Part shown: positions 6,442-14,470 of the stretch, piece after piece
Position numbering within the stretch: the stretch's first letter is position 1
Layout of the letters: each line of letters opens with the position of its first letter
DNA from: Nitrososphaerota archaeon
Lineage (GTDB): Archaea > Thermoproteota > Nitrososphaeria > Nitrososphaerales > Gagatemarchaeaceae
Direction of reading: 5' to 3'
Length of the DNA: 38,533 nt
NCBI GenBank assembly: GCA_028867035.1
Contig: JAGWHB010000009.1
Span: 1-38,533, forward strand
Translations under genes and position numbers: made by a program
Notes under the pieces: model-generated
The model's database searches: none
Told to the model about the DNA's origin: nothing
What the model saw: only the letters and a program-made list of their open reading frames with translations

Positions 6442-8121
6442 CTAGAAGAGCGACGACATTTCCAGGTACGACTTTACGAAAGACTTCATCATCTGGTAGG
6501 GGCTGTTCACCACGCAGTTGACAGTGAAGTACTCTTCGATGGCGTGGCTGTCGATCCCAAGCCCCATGAGGAAAGTCCCCGACTTTGAGACAGCCTTGAT
6601 GGTCGACACAAGCTCTTCCTCGATCCCGCTGTAGCCCGTCGGATAACCGTCCGACGCCACTACGAGGATCTTGGTATCGACAGCCTGCTCGCTCAGGACC
6701 TTCTGTGCGACCTTGATCGCGTCTGGAAGGAGCGTGATGTTCCTCTGCTGGATGCCCCCGATGCGCGCCTTCGTCTCGGAGGTGTACCCCTCCTCGTAGT
6801 CCTTGATGATCTGGAGGGAGTTGTTGAAGGAGTACATAGCCCACTGGCTCTGGACGGGGATCAGGTCCTTGACTACCTCGGCCAGGCAGGTGCTGATCCC
6901 CTTCACCTCGTGCGAAAAGGCGGAAGTGCTCTTGCTCGCGTCGAGCAGGATGGCCCAGGCCTCGTTCTTGTGTATCGGCTCCTCCCTGATGAAGACGTCG
7001 GACCTCATTTCTCCTGAAGCTATCACCTGCATGGCCGCCTGCGTGTCGACGATCCCGCTCTCATGACCCGCAGTCTCGTCCAGCACGTTCTTCACCTGTC
7101 TCAGCTGGTCCCTTATGTTGCGGATGGGGCCCGACAGCGACGACCTGATGCGCATGAAGTTGGCGTAGTCCCCGCTGGGGTACTCGATCCCGTCCAGCCT
7201 GGTGGACGAAGTGTGTCTCTCGTATTTCTCCCTGATCTTCTGGTACTTCGCCTCCGCGGCCCTGATGGAGCTGAAGAAGTCCCTCGCTTCGGTGTCCTCC
7301 TGGGCTGCGGGGGGTTCGTTCAGGCCGAGCGCCGCGAGTGCTGAAAGTTCGAGCGGCTTCGGGTCGTCCGCCTCCACGACCTGGCCGGAGAATATCGTGG
7401 ATTCCCCGTGCGACTCGGTGTGGGGGAAGGACGGGACCTCTCGAAGCTTGCTCCCGCGCGCGAACTTGCCGTAGACGAAGTCGGCCGCGGTGAAGAGCTC
7501 CTTTGGATACTCGGTACCCCCCTTCAGCGAAGCTTCCACCCCCGTCCTCACCTGGGCCGCCATCCGCCTTACATCCGTGTCCTCCTCGACGTCCCCCTTG
7601 AGTCCGTGGTTCACTCCCCAGAGCTCGAGGAGCAGCTTGGTAGCCGCCCTCTCCGGACCGACGATGTCGTCGACGTTCCTTATCCTAAGGCCCGACGTGT
7701 AGTTGGCGTAGGCGATGTCAGGAAGGATCCCCGGCCAGTCGTCGAGTGCCTTCTTGGTCACCCGAAAGTCCTCTATGAGAGAAACGACGAATGTGGCCGC
7801 CTTCAGGTCCTTCCCTTTCGCCCACCCCGCGTACTGCTTGAAATCGGAATATGCTGAATGGAGCGCGCCGTGGTACAGAGACGCCCTGTAGAGCTTCCAG
7901 AGCCCGGACCAGGCCTGCTCGTCCGCGTCGAAGTACAGCCCCTGGAGGTTGTAGAAACCCTTGTCGTCGAGCCTCGGGACAGGGAGCTTCAGGACCATCC
8001 CGCTCTTGTCTGCGGTCAGGGCCGGGGTCGTAAGGCCCTTGTCGAGGATCAGCCTGAACGAGTCATAGTCCCTTTTGCCTACGCTTGTGACCAGGCCCCA
8101 GGAGTAGTCCAGGATGTTCAA
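6442..8121 (-). CDS. VWA-domain protein, partner of the MoxR-like ATPase
   Basis: 559 aa, cytoplasmic. Residues 1-380 form a mostly helical region of unknown fold. The C-terminal von Willebrand A domain (about 385-555) has a complete MIDAS metal site: DASKS (D394, S396, S398), T463 in NITLLPDA and D491 in VASDGYP. VWA proteins of this kind (NorD/CbbO/CobT-like) work with a hexameric MoxR-class AAA ATPase to remodel a target protein or insert a metal. The TTG start overlaps the stop of the ATPase gene by 4 nt (TTGA), so the two are translationally coupled. The client protein cannot be read from the neighbourhood. Confidence 0.9.
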   Translation of the reverse strand: MNILDYSWGLVTSVGKRDYDSFRLILDKGLTTPALTADKSGMVLKLPVPRLDDKGFYNLQGLYFDADEQAWSGLWKLYRASLYHGALHSAYSDFKQYAGWAKGKDLKAATFVVSLIEDFRVTKKALDDWPGILPDIAYANYTSGLRIRNVDDIVGPERAATKLLLELWGVNHGLKGDVEEDTDVRRMAAQVRTGVEASLKGGTEYPKELFTAADFVYGKFARGSKLREVPSFPHTESHGESTIFSGQVVEADDPKPLELSALAALGLNEPPAAQEDTEARDFFSSIRAAEAKYQKIREKYERHTSSTRLDGIEYPSGDYANFMRIRSSLSGPIRNIRDQLRQVKNVLDETAGHESGIVDTQAAMQVIASGEMRSDVFIREEPIHKNEAWAILLDASKSTSAFSHEVKGISTCLAEVVKDLIPVQSQWAMYSFNNSLQIIKDYEEGYTSETKARIGGIQQRNITLLPDAIKVAQKVLSEQAVDTKILVVASDGYPTGYSGIEEELVSTIKAVSKSGTFLMGLGIDSHAIEEYFTVNCVVNSPYQMMKSFVKSYLEMSSLF

Positions 8122-9137
8122 GCCGGCCTCTCCGTGCCGGAGCCGAAGACCATCTGGACGATCCTCCTGACCGTCCCCTGCACCTCGGGGTCGTCAGACG
8201 TCATCGAGATTATCGTCTCCTCGGCCGCCTTGGTCGGGTTAAGCCCGTCGCCGACGAGCGTCGCCCAGTTCACCACGTCACCGACTGACGGCGCGTAGGG
8301 CAGGTCCCCGTTCTTGTAGCGCTTCCTCATGTCGGCGGCGACCCTGACCATGCGCTCGGTGGTGGGCATGGGGATGTTCGTCCTTTCGGCGATCATGGTC
8401 ACCTCACGCTTCGAGATCTTCGGGCCGACGCTGAGGTAGTCGAAGTCGACCCAGACGCTCATCCTCCTCCTGAATGCGGCGTTGAGTGGCTTCGTCCCTG
8501 CGAACTCGGCAGAGTAGGGGTTCATGCTGATGACGACGTACCCGTTGGGGTGCCTTGGGATTATCTCGTTGTCCTTCTCCGTGAGGACCATGTGCCCTCT
8601 GGTGTCCAGGATCGGGTTCAGCCGCGTGGCTATGTCCTGCTTCATCATGTTGGCCTCGTCAAGGTAGAGTATCCCACCGTACCTGCACCAGGAGACGATC
8701 AGCCCGTCTACCCAGTTCTCCTTCCCGAGCCCCACGAACTTTCCGAACAGGTCGTAGACGGAGGTCTGGAGGCCGCAGTTGATCTCCCACAGTGGGAGCC
8801 CGGCCATCTTCGCCACCAGGTACACGATGTGGGTTTTGCCCGTTCCGCTCGGCCCGATGAGAGCGCACTGCTTGAAGTAGAACAGAGCGCGCGTGATCTT
8901 CTCAACGTAGTTCTCCCCCTCGTCCACGTAGTCAGGGACGTTGCTGGGGATCATGCTCTTCAGGGAGTCCGGGTACGAGTATCCTGTCCCCAAGTCGTAC
9001 TTGATGGTGTTGTATCTCTCCTTCAACGACTGTATCCCTGTCTTGGGCGCGACAGACAGTTTGACGGTCAGCCTTGTGCCTGCTCCTTCGGCTTTGGCTA
9101 CAAAAGAGTGGTCCTTGGTTTCTTGCTCCAGAATCAA
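8118..9137 (-). CDS. MoxR/CbbQ-type AAA+ ATPase
   Basis: 339 aa. Walker A is GPSGTGKT (95-102), Walker B is GGILYLDEAN (D160, E161), sensor 1 lies in ISMNP (N206), and a candidate arginine finger is in AAFRRRM (about R223-R225). The insert around residues 120-150 and the ~45-residue N-terminal extension fit the MoxR/CbbQ/NorQ-type chaperone group. The TTG start at 9137 lies 28 nt after the TATA-like ggctttaaac (9161-9170), and no better start is present. It is the first gene of a two-gene operon with the VWA protein. Confidence 0.9.
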   Translation of the reverse strand: MILEQETKDHSFVAKAEGAGTRLTVKLSVAPKTGIQSLKERYNTIKYDLGTGYSYPDSLKSMIPSNVPDYVDEGENYVEKITRALFYFKQCALIGPSGTGKTHIVYLVAKMAGLPLWEINCGLQTSVYDLFGKFVGLGKENWVDGLIVSWCRYGGILYLDEANMMKQDIATRLNPILDTRGHMVLTEKDNEIIPRHPNGYVVISMNPYSAEFAGTKPLNAAFRRRMSVWVDFDYLSVGPKISKREVTMIAERTNIPMPTTERMVRVAADMRKRYKNGDLPYAPSVGDVVNWATLVGDGLNPTKAAEETIISMTSDDPEVQGTVRRIVQMVFGSGTERPA

Positions 9138-9160
9138 TCGCTCTCACCAGCTGTTTCAGC

Positions 9161-9170
9161 GTTTAAAGCC
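9161..9170 (-). promoter_or_regulatory. TATA box of the MoxR-VWA operon
   Basis: Minus-strand ggctttaaac is centred about 28 nt upstream of the TTG at 9137, implying a leaderless message that begins with TTG. Confidence 0.5.
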
Positions 9171-9246
9171 TAATGGAGTCCTAATCTATACTGGGTTTTC
9201 GTATACCTTTATCTGCGGTTCGGAACCCAACAGGTGCAGGCAAGCC

Positions 9247-9681
9247 TTGGCTGGAGTCGAAGTAACGATAAAATCAGTCGAAGGGAACAAGCTTGCGGAG
9301 GACGTCACCTCCGACAGCTCCGTGAATTTCAACGTCAACGCCAACCTCGTCGAATCGGAGCGCAACCCCGGCAAGCTGACGATCAAGTTCACCATCGAGC
9401 TTAGTACCGACCCCGACGTGGCCAAGATGACCATAGCGGGCACGGCGGTGCTGAGCGGGGACGACAAGGAGATAGACTCCCTCATCACCCCGAAGGAAGG
9501 GGAGTCCGTCCCGCCTGTTTTCATGAAGATATACCAGAAGGTGTACGCCGTGCTGTACCTGGTCAGCGGGTCCCTAAGAATCCCTTACCCCTCCCCGGGG
9601 TTGCTGAAGGGAGTCCGCCTAGCGTCAGCCAGGGAGATGTCCCAGGCCCTGAGCACGCCGGCTCGTAACGCGCTGATCTAA
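9247..9681 (+). CDS. Hypothetical protein, possibly SecB-like fold
   Basis: I start this at the TTG at 9247 (LAGVEVTIKSVEGN...), giving 144 aa; the open frame reaches far upstream but there it only shadows the ATPase gene. The sequence alternates in long beta-strand patterns (VNFNVNANLVES, KLTIKFTIELST, KMTIAGTAVLSG), then has a helix-rich end with PPVFMKIYQKVYAVLYLVSGSLRIPYPSPGLL. Antiparallel strands followed by a long helix and a hydrophobic Pro-rich tail recall SecB-like chaperones, but this is a fold-level impression only. It converges on the winged-helix gene with a 4-nt overlap. Confidence 0.7.
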   Translation: MAGVEVTIKSVEGNKLAEDVTSDSSVNFNVNANLVESERNPGKLTIKFTIELSTDPDVAKMTIAGTAVLSGDDKEIDSLITPKEGESVPPVFMKIYQKVYAVLYLVSGSLRIPYPSPGLLKGVRLASAREMSQALSTPARNALI

Positions 9682-10001
9682 GCCAGGATGCTGGGCCGTA
9701 CCGTGGCGAAAACAGACGGCTCCTGCTGAGAAATCACGACGGAAGGCTTGGTGAAGACCTCTTCCAGCTCGTTGAAGCGCTGGAGCACCCCGTAGCCCTC
9801 GTTGGTCAAGGAGACGAAGATCCCAGCGTCCTTGGCCTCGCTCCTTAGGATCCCCTTCCCCTCGAGGAAGTCGAGCGCCTCCTTGAGGACCTTCCAGGCG
9901 AGGTTCGCCTTGTACATTATCCTGGTCCGCCTGATCTCCCTCTCCTCGGCGACGACCTTCATGACGTCCGCGAAGACTTCGATCTTTGACCTGCGAATCA
10001 C
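9678..10001 (-). CDS. Winged-helix transcriptional regulator (HTH_45-like)
   Basis: 107 aa. A single winged-helix domain spans residues 4-75: RSKIEVFADVMKVV, then RRTRIMYKANLAWKVLKEALDFLEGKGIL as the recognition part and the wing GIFVSLTNEG. The 'I(M)YKANL(s/a)W..L...L..L...GLL' signature is shared with three other regulators in this window. The C-terminal ~25 residues are unstructured-looking. GTG start, 28 nt after a TATA box (10025-10034). Confidence 0.88.
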   Translation of the reverse strand: MIRRSKIEVFADVMKVVAEEREIRRTRIMYKANLAWKVLKEALDFLEGKGILRSEAKDAGIFVSLTNEGYGVLQRFNELEEVFTKPSVVISQQEPSVFATVRPSILA

Positions 10002-10024
10002 AATCCCGGATATAGGCCTGAGCT

Positions 10025-10034
10025 CTATTTAATC
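10025..10034 (-). promoter_or_regulatory. TATA box of the winged-helix gene at 10001
   Basis: Minus-strand gattaaatag is centred 28 nt before the GTG start. Confidence 0.55.
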
Positions 10035-10100
10035 GCCCACAAACATTTGCCTGTTATCCGGCGGACAATTCTATGGAATACGGCAACCTTCCGACTCCGT

Positions 10101-10322
10101 CTAGCTGGTGGTCAGTTCCTTCTTGATCTGTTCGAACTGCCTGTGGAAGTCCATGGCGACCTTGTCCCTGTCCTGCTCCTGGACCATGGTTGTCGCGGCG
10201 TAGGACACGACCTCGAGCGCCTCGTGCTCGGTCCTCAGGTGCTCGATGAGCCCCGTCTTCCCGTCCACCTGGGCCATGCACACCCTGCAGGTGTAGATCA
10301 GGTCCCTCGGCTCCTGTGGCAT
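10101..10322 (-). CDS. Small C2H2 zinc-finger protein
   Basis: 73 aa with one classical C2H2 finger near the N-terminus: CxxC (C12, C15), a 12-residue loop, then H28 and H33 in HLRTEH. The rest is a charged amphipathic helix (MVQEQDRDKVAMDFHRQFEQ and beyond) that may mediate dimerisation. Single-finger proteins of this size are common in archaea and are probably nucleic-acid or protein binding. The ATG lies 27 nt after TATA-like attaaataag (10344-10353). Confidence 0.85.
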   Translation of the reverse strand: MPQEPRDLIYTCRVCMAQVDGKTGLIEHLRTEHEALEVVSYAATTMVQEQDRDKVAMDFHRQFEQIKKELTTS

Positions 10323-10343
10323 TGGCAGCGTTTGACTGCGGTT

Positions 10344-10353
10344 CTTATTTAAT
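10344..10353 (-). promoter_or_regulatory. TATA box of the zinc-finger gene
   Basis: Minus-strand attaaataag is centred 27 nt upstream of the ATG at 10322; one of the clearest boxes in the window. Confidence 0.6.
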
Positions 10354-10488
10354 GGTTTTATGGAGTTCGCGCATTAAGTCCGAGTCCAGTATCCGTGGAA
10401 CGGTAACTCGTCTGGGTTTGAAATCTATGTTCTGCGCTCCCAGTAAATGCCGAAATGAAACGGCACGCGAATGAGTCTGGAACCGGCT

Positions 10489-10911
10489 TCAGTGCGCCAG
10501 GTGGACGTCCTTCACCAGCCAGGGGGAGGGGGCGTCCAGGCCCAGGGTCGTGAGGGCGAGATAAAGGGGCTCGAAGTTCTGCCTGAAGATCTGCACGGCT
10601 ATGTCGCTCAGGACCGCTTCCCCCAGGTCTTCCAGGCTCTCGTCCTTGGAGAGCATCTCGACGTTGGCGTTGGCGAAACCGCCGATTTCAGCCCTGTAAA
10701 CGACCGGAAACGTTTCGAGGCCTATGCTGTACCTCAGCTTGAGCTTGGACCCATCCCTCGACACCGGCTTGATGTCTGCCTGGAGGTCGAAAGTCACCTT
10801 CGACCAATCGGGGGGCCTGATGGCTACAAGGCTGGTCCGCAGCCTGGTCAGGTGGGCGTCGACCTTGAGCATCTGAGCAAGCAATATGGGAGTACCTGAA
10901 GTCGGCATCAA
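10489..10911 (-). CDS. Hypothetical protein with SecB-like features
   Basis: 140 aa from TTG at 10911 (ATG at 10908 gives one residue less; TTG 10884 or ATG 10872 would fit a box near 10914 better). Beta-strand pattern KVTFDLQADIKPVSRDGSKL, KLRYSIGLETFPVVYRAEIGGFANANVEM, then a helix DLGEAVLSDIAVQIFRQNFE followed by a hydrophobic segment LTTLGLDAPSPW. Four strands, a long helix and a C-terminal Pro-containing hydrophobic tail resemble SecB or SecB-like chaperones (known family architecture); no residue-level proof is possible by eye. A weak hairpin (10448-10465) lies about 25 nt past the stop. Confidence 0.72.
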   Translation of the reverse strand: MMPTSGTPILLAQMLKVDAHLTRLRTSLVAIRPPDWSKVTFDLQADIKPVSRDGSKLKLRYSIGLETFPVVYRAEIGGFANANVEMLSKDESLEDLGEAVLSDIAVQIFRQNFEPLYLALTTLGLDAPSPWLVKDVHLAH

Positions 10912-11005
10912 TTAAGAGGAATTGGGCTTTTGTGCCTTGCGGTCGTTATGTATTTGGGAATCCGGCAACGGCTCGAACGGTCAGTTTGTCCCCTAGAAGA
11001 TGATC

Positions 11006-11036
11006 AAAAAAGGGGAGAGGCTGCTATTCTCTCTCT
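11006..11036 (-). terminator. Terminator of the secreted-protein gene
   Basis: On the minus strand, immediately after the stop codon, a short GC stem (gagag paired with ctctc) is followed by cccc and a run of six T. Position and U-run fit termination of the gene ending at 11035. Confidence 0.55.
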
Positions 11037-11508
11037 ACGAGAAGACGAGGCTCAACGATGTTGCGCTCAACATCACTGGACCTTGTCCGTTGGTGTGAAT
11101 GATTCCCTGGAATGTGAAGCCCACTGGCGGTAGGTACAGGAATGCGAGGTTGAGGGCAAAGCTATTGGAGCCATCTGCCGGCACCAACTTCATCAATGCC
11201 TTTCCGGTCGATGTATTGTAGCTCCAGCCTCCGCACACGGGGACCGTGCCGAGTATTGTGTCAGAGTAGACACCGCACGCAGCGCCCTGAACCAGGGCGC
11301 CTTTGTCGACCGTTGTGCCAGCGACGCTGGCGAGCTGGATTGAGAAGTAGCCGAGGAGACCACTTGAGGGATTGCCGACTACGCCCGACATGTTAAGCAC
11401 CATCGTGCTTGGCGGGCTTGCCGCGAATGACGCTACTGGTACGAATGATAGTACGAACAGAGCAATAGCAGCTGCTCCTATAGTTGTCTTGGTGTGGAAT
11501 GTTTTCAT
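11035..11508 (-). CDS. Secreted hypothetical protein with signal peptide
   Basis: 157 aa from the ATG at 11508. It begins MKTFHTKTTIGAAAIALFVL followed by SFVPVASFAA, a textbook Sec signal peptide with likely cleavage after SFA. The mature part (about 128 aa) is Gly/Ser/Ala/Val-rich beta-type sequence with three cysteines (one in GAACGVYSD and one in VPVCGGW, which may pair). A TATA-like ctatatgg near 11542-11551 lies 35-40 nt upstream, so a short leader is likely. Earlier in-frame ATGs (11526, 11565) would put basic or charged residues before the signal. No family is recognised. Confidence 0.82.
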   Translation of the reverse strand: MKTFHTKTTIGAAAIALFVLSFVPVASFAASPPSTMVLNMSGVVGNPSSGLLGYFSIQLASVAGTTVDKGALVQGAACGVYSDTILGTVPVCGGWSYNTSTGKALMKLVPADGSNSFALNLAFLYLPPVGFTFQGIIHTNGQGPVMLSATSLSLVFS

Positions 11509-11625
11509 TTTCCGACCTGCCCTCATCGGGTCAGAATCCATATAGTGATTCTTGCCGATTTCCACATTATGTTACCGAAAAATGACCGCTTATCGTTATT
11601 TTTACCGGCCATCTCACGGAAGTGC

Positions 11626-12324
11626 CTAGTCAGAGTAGGGCAGGATATGAATCCCATCAGGGGTGAACGCCACGGTGTGGTACTTCCTGCTGTGCTCCGT
11701 CCCCCTCAGCTTCTTGACTATGAAGCGGGTCCTGAGCTCCATGTTCTTTGTGATGTAGTTCTCGAGCTGGAAGATCCCGTCTGCCACGAACTCCTCGATC
11801 CCGCTGTTCATGGGCTGGTCGGACTGGAACTTGCTCACCGTCATTAGCGTGGTGATCCCTTCGCGTTTCAGAGTCTTGTAGACCAGGTGCATCAGGAAGC
11901 TGTAGTCGAACTTCTCCTTGGCGCCGCTGAGGAAAGCCGTGAGCGAGTCGACCACAAGCCTCTTCGCCTTGATGTCGTCGAGGGCCCCGAGCAGCGTCTC
12001 GATGTTAGAACCCATCCCCCTGCCTTCCAGGGACTCGAGGTCGATCAGCTTCACCTTCTTCTCCTTCTCGAGGGGGTCGAAGTCCATCCCGAAGAGCTTC
12101 ATGTTACGCTTCAGGCTGGAGATGTCCTCTTCGAAGGTGGCGAAGACGGCGTGCTCGTCGTCGAACTTTGCTGAGTTGTAGACGAACTGTGACGAGAAGA
12201 TGGTCTTGCCTGTGCCGATGCCCCCCACGAGGAGGACAAAATCCCCCTGCTGCAGGCCTCCCTGGATGAGCGGGTCTAGACCGACGACCCTGGTTGGGAT
12301 GCGCTCGGCGACCACGGCTACCAT
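11626..12324 (-). CDS. KaiC/RAD55-like RecA-superfamily ATPase
   Basis: 232 aa, single domain. It starts IPTRVVGLDPLIQGGLQQGD, the KaiC-family entry motif, with Walker A GGIGTGKT (34-41), the catalytic glutamate pair in TFEED (E65, E66) and Walker B RLVVDSLTAF (D126). The C-terminal KKLRGTEHSRKYH is the conserved KaiC R-finger/loop region. All catalytic residues are present, so it should hydrolyse ATP. In archaea such stand-alone KaiC-like proteins take part in signalling (known for motility and taxis in some lineages), but the partner is not evident here. ATG is 28 nt after TATA-like gctattataac. Confidence 0.92.
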   Translation of the reverse strand: MVAVVAERIPTRVVGLDPLIQGGLQQGDFVLLVGGIGTGKTIFSSQFVYNSAKFDDEHAVFATFEEDISSLKRNMKLFGMDFDPLEKEKKVKLIDLESLEGRGMGSNIETLLGALDDIKAKRLVVDSLTAFLSGAKEKFDYSFLMHLVYKTLKREGITTLMTVSKFQSDQPMNSGIEEFVADGIFQLENYITKNMELRTRFIVKKLRGTEHSRKYHTVAFTPDGIHILPYSD

Positions 12325-12346
12325 ACGCGGTCACCGTCTCGTGCGT

Positions 12347-12357
12347 GTTATAATAGC
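12347..12357 (-). promoter_or_regulatory. TATA box of the KaiC-like gene
   Basis: Minus-strand gctattataac is centred 28 nt before the ATG at 12324. The divergent TATA-like ctctattagg (12445-12454) for the next gene lies about 95 bp away. Confidence 0.6.
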
Positions 12358-12478
12358 ATCCTTACCGATTTGCGAATCGCACTTACCGCCCTATATAAGC
12401 AAAGTTGCCGGGAATCAACCATTATAGACTCGAGATTCATAACCCTCTATTAGGTGAATTCCCTCGCTCAAATCGCAA

Positions 12479-13576
12479 TTGGGTGCCTTTGATAAGATAA
12501 AGCGCCGGAACCTCGACTATCTCCTCATCGAAACAATCAAGCAGATCGGAGTTTCGAACTACTCCCTCCTCGCGAGGATGACGGGGATTAACCCGGAGAC
12601 GGTGCGGTACAAGGTCAACAAGCAGCTTACGAAGTACGGCCTCGGGGTGCAGGTGAACCTGAACCACGCCGGACTGGGGATGGCCGCCGGGCTCATGGTG
12701 GTCGACGCGGACCCCTCCAAGGAGTGGCTGGGAGAGGTGAGCTACCTCTTCTTCGAGGGGAAGGTGATAGGGGCGCCGAAGTACGTGGGCCTGTTCGCCG
12801 TGCCTTTCCGGTTCAAGAAGAAGTACGCCGACGTCCTCGCCTACCTGAAACAGCAGAAGCAGATAACCGACTTCCAGGTCTACGACGCCAAGTGGATGAG
12901 GTACCCCTCGTTCAGGCCGGAGTTCTACGACTTCGATGCCAAGAAGTGGAACGTCAACTGGACCAGGGTCGACACCACCCAGGGGGAGAGCGGGGCGACC
13001 TCCCTCGACATCAACAGGGAAGCCGAGGTGGACTACTTCGACGTCAAGATCCTGAAGGCCATGCAGGAGAACCCGACCGTCAGCCTTGCCAAGGTGGCGG
13101 CCGAGATCGACGCGAACCCCAGGACGCTTAGGTACCACCATGCGGAGCACGTGGTGAAAGAGAAGTTCATCCTGAACAGCAACGTGAGGTGGAAGCGCCC
13201 GGTGCTGGAAGGGAAGCCCGGGGAGCTGATGCAGATGCTGGCTCTCTTCAAAGGGATAGGGCAGGAAAGGGTGGTCAAGGCGAGGAAGCTGATGAACAAG
13301 ATCCCATTCACATGGTTGGAAGGCGGTTCGGAGACCGGGGACTACTTCGCGCTGCTGGACGTCCCGATAGAAAGGCTCTACGAGACCACCAGGTACATCG
13401 AAGGTAACACCGAGGACGTCAGGAGCAACCTGTCGATCATGATGCTCGACGGCATGAAATCGCGCTACCTGTACCTGCCCGAAGAGATGTTCGACCCCAA
13501 GCGGGGGTGGACTCTCCCAAGCTACAGGCAGGAGATGGCCAAGGTGGAGGAGGGGGAGGGCCGACGGCGGTCCTAG
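12479..13576 (+). CDS. Large regulator with two Lrp/AsnC-like HTH domains
   Basis: 365 aa. An N-terminal helix-turn-helix (residues ~8-45: LDYLLIETIKQIGVSNYSLLARMTGINPETVRYKV) is followed by a regulatory-looking alpha/beta region. A second HTH lies near residues 180-225 (DYFDVKILKAMQENPTVSLAKVAAEIDANPRTLRYH), the Lrp-type 'D..IL..Lq.n...s...iA..i......v..H' pattern. The duplicated HTH plus ~100-residue spacers resembles archaeal double Lrp-like regulators. TTG start, 29 nt after a TATA-like box. The downstream UbiA gene overlaps its 3' end, so it probably heads the prenyl operon and may control it. Confidence 0.85.
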   Translation: MGAFDKIKRRNLDYLLIETIKQIGVSNYSLLARMTGINPETVRYKVNKQLTKYGLGVQVNLNHAGLGMAAGLMVVDADPSKEWLGEVSYLFFEGKVIGAPKYVGLFAVPFRFKKKYADVLAYLKQQKQITDFQVYDAKWMRYPSFRPEFYDFDAKKWNVNWTRVDTTQGESGATSLDINREAEVDYFDVKILKAMQENPTVSLAKVAAEIDANPRTLRYHHAEHVVKEKFILNSNVRWKRPVLEGKPGELMQMLALFKGIGQERVVKARKLMNKIPFTWLEGGSETGDYFALLDVPIERLYETTRYIEGNTEDVRSNLSIMMLDGMKSRYLYLPEEMFDPKRGWTLPSYRQEMAKVEEGEGRRRS

Positions 13577-14430
13577 TCGCAGCCTACAGGGAGTTCGTCC
13601 TCGGGGGGCACATGCTTGCCGTCGGCACGGCGAGCATGGCTGCAGCGTCCGCCATCCTGCTCGGCGTCGCGGCGACGCCCCTGCTGCTCGTGATGGCTTA
13701 CCTCTTCTCCTACGGCGCATACATGATGAACAGGAGCACTGAGATCGGCTCTGACGCCGCATCCCACCCCGAAAGGACGGCGCATCTCGACTCGAGGAAG
13801 AAATACCTCCCTGCGATATCAGGGGGCTGCTTCCTCCTGGGGTACGTGTTCGCATACACAGTGAACCTCATCTTCTTCGCGGCACTGCTCGTCCCCCTCG
13901 CATTCAGCATCCTGTACAGCGTGGGCTCGAAGAGGCTGGTGGGGGTCATCGGGGTCGCGAAGCTGAAGGACAAGCTTTTCGTAAAGAACCTGTTCGTGTC
14001 CCTCGGATGGGCCCTCATCCCACTTCTCGTGGGGCTCTACTACCTGAGGTTCGAGGGGGTACTCCTCCTGATGGGTGGTTTCATATTCCTGAGGTTGATG
14101 GTCAACACTCTCATCTTCGACGTAAGGGACGCAGAAGGGGACAAGGCCCAGGGCATACGGACGGTCCCCGTGGTGTACGGGACAGCGGGGACATACAGGA
14201 TCATGGCGGCGATAGACTTTGGCACCCTGGCCTACCTGGCAGGGGCGATACTGGCCGGTCTCCTCCCGATTACGGCTGCAGTCCTTGCGCTTCTCCCTGG
14301 GTACTCGCTCGCCTACACCCTGCTGGCCAGGAGGCCGAAGGCTAACCTTGGTCTGATCTGCGACGTGCTCGTCGATGGCGAATACCTGCTCTGGGGTCCG
14401 TTGATGTACATTGGAGCAGCGGTCTTCTAG
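13507..14430 (+). CDS. UbiA-family prenyltransferase
   Basis: 307 aa, about eight hydrophobic helices. The first aspartate-rich loop is the variant NRSTEIGSD (in MMNRSTEIGSDAASHPERT) and the second is the typical FDVRDAEGD. UbiA enzymes move an isoprenoid chain onto an acceptor inside the membrane using Mg2+ held by these loops. The first motif differs from the NDxxDxxxD of DGGGP synthase, so the acceptor is uncertain; it could be a quinone precursor, haem or another acceptor. The GTG at 13507 is the only normal start upstream of the conserved YREFVLGGH, giving a 70-nt overlap with the regulator gene. The prenyl synthase follows directly. Confidence 0.88.
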   Translation: MDSPKLQAGDGQGGGGGGPTAVLVAAYREFVLGGHMLAVGTASMAAASAILLGVAATPLLLVMAYLFSYGAYMMNRSTEIGSDAASHPERTAHLDSRKKYLPAISGGCFLLGYVFAYTVNLIFFAALLVPLAFSILYSVGSKRLVGVIGVAKLKDKLFVKNLFVSLGWALIPLLVGLYYLRFEGVLLLMGGFIFLRLMVNTLIFDVRDAEGDKAQGIRTVPVVYGTAGTYRIMAAIDFGTLAYLAGAILAGLLPITAAVLALLPGYSLAYTLLARRPKANLGLICDVLVDGEYLLWGPLMYIGAAVF

Positions 14431-14470
14431 GGCTGCGGAGCCTGGGACCGAGGCGGCCCAGGCCTGGCCC

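Noticed and set aside
12437..13855. 472-aa minus-strand open frame
   Set aside because: Antisense of the double-HTH regulator, with a proline/histidine/leucine-rich product and no recognisable domain.
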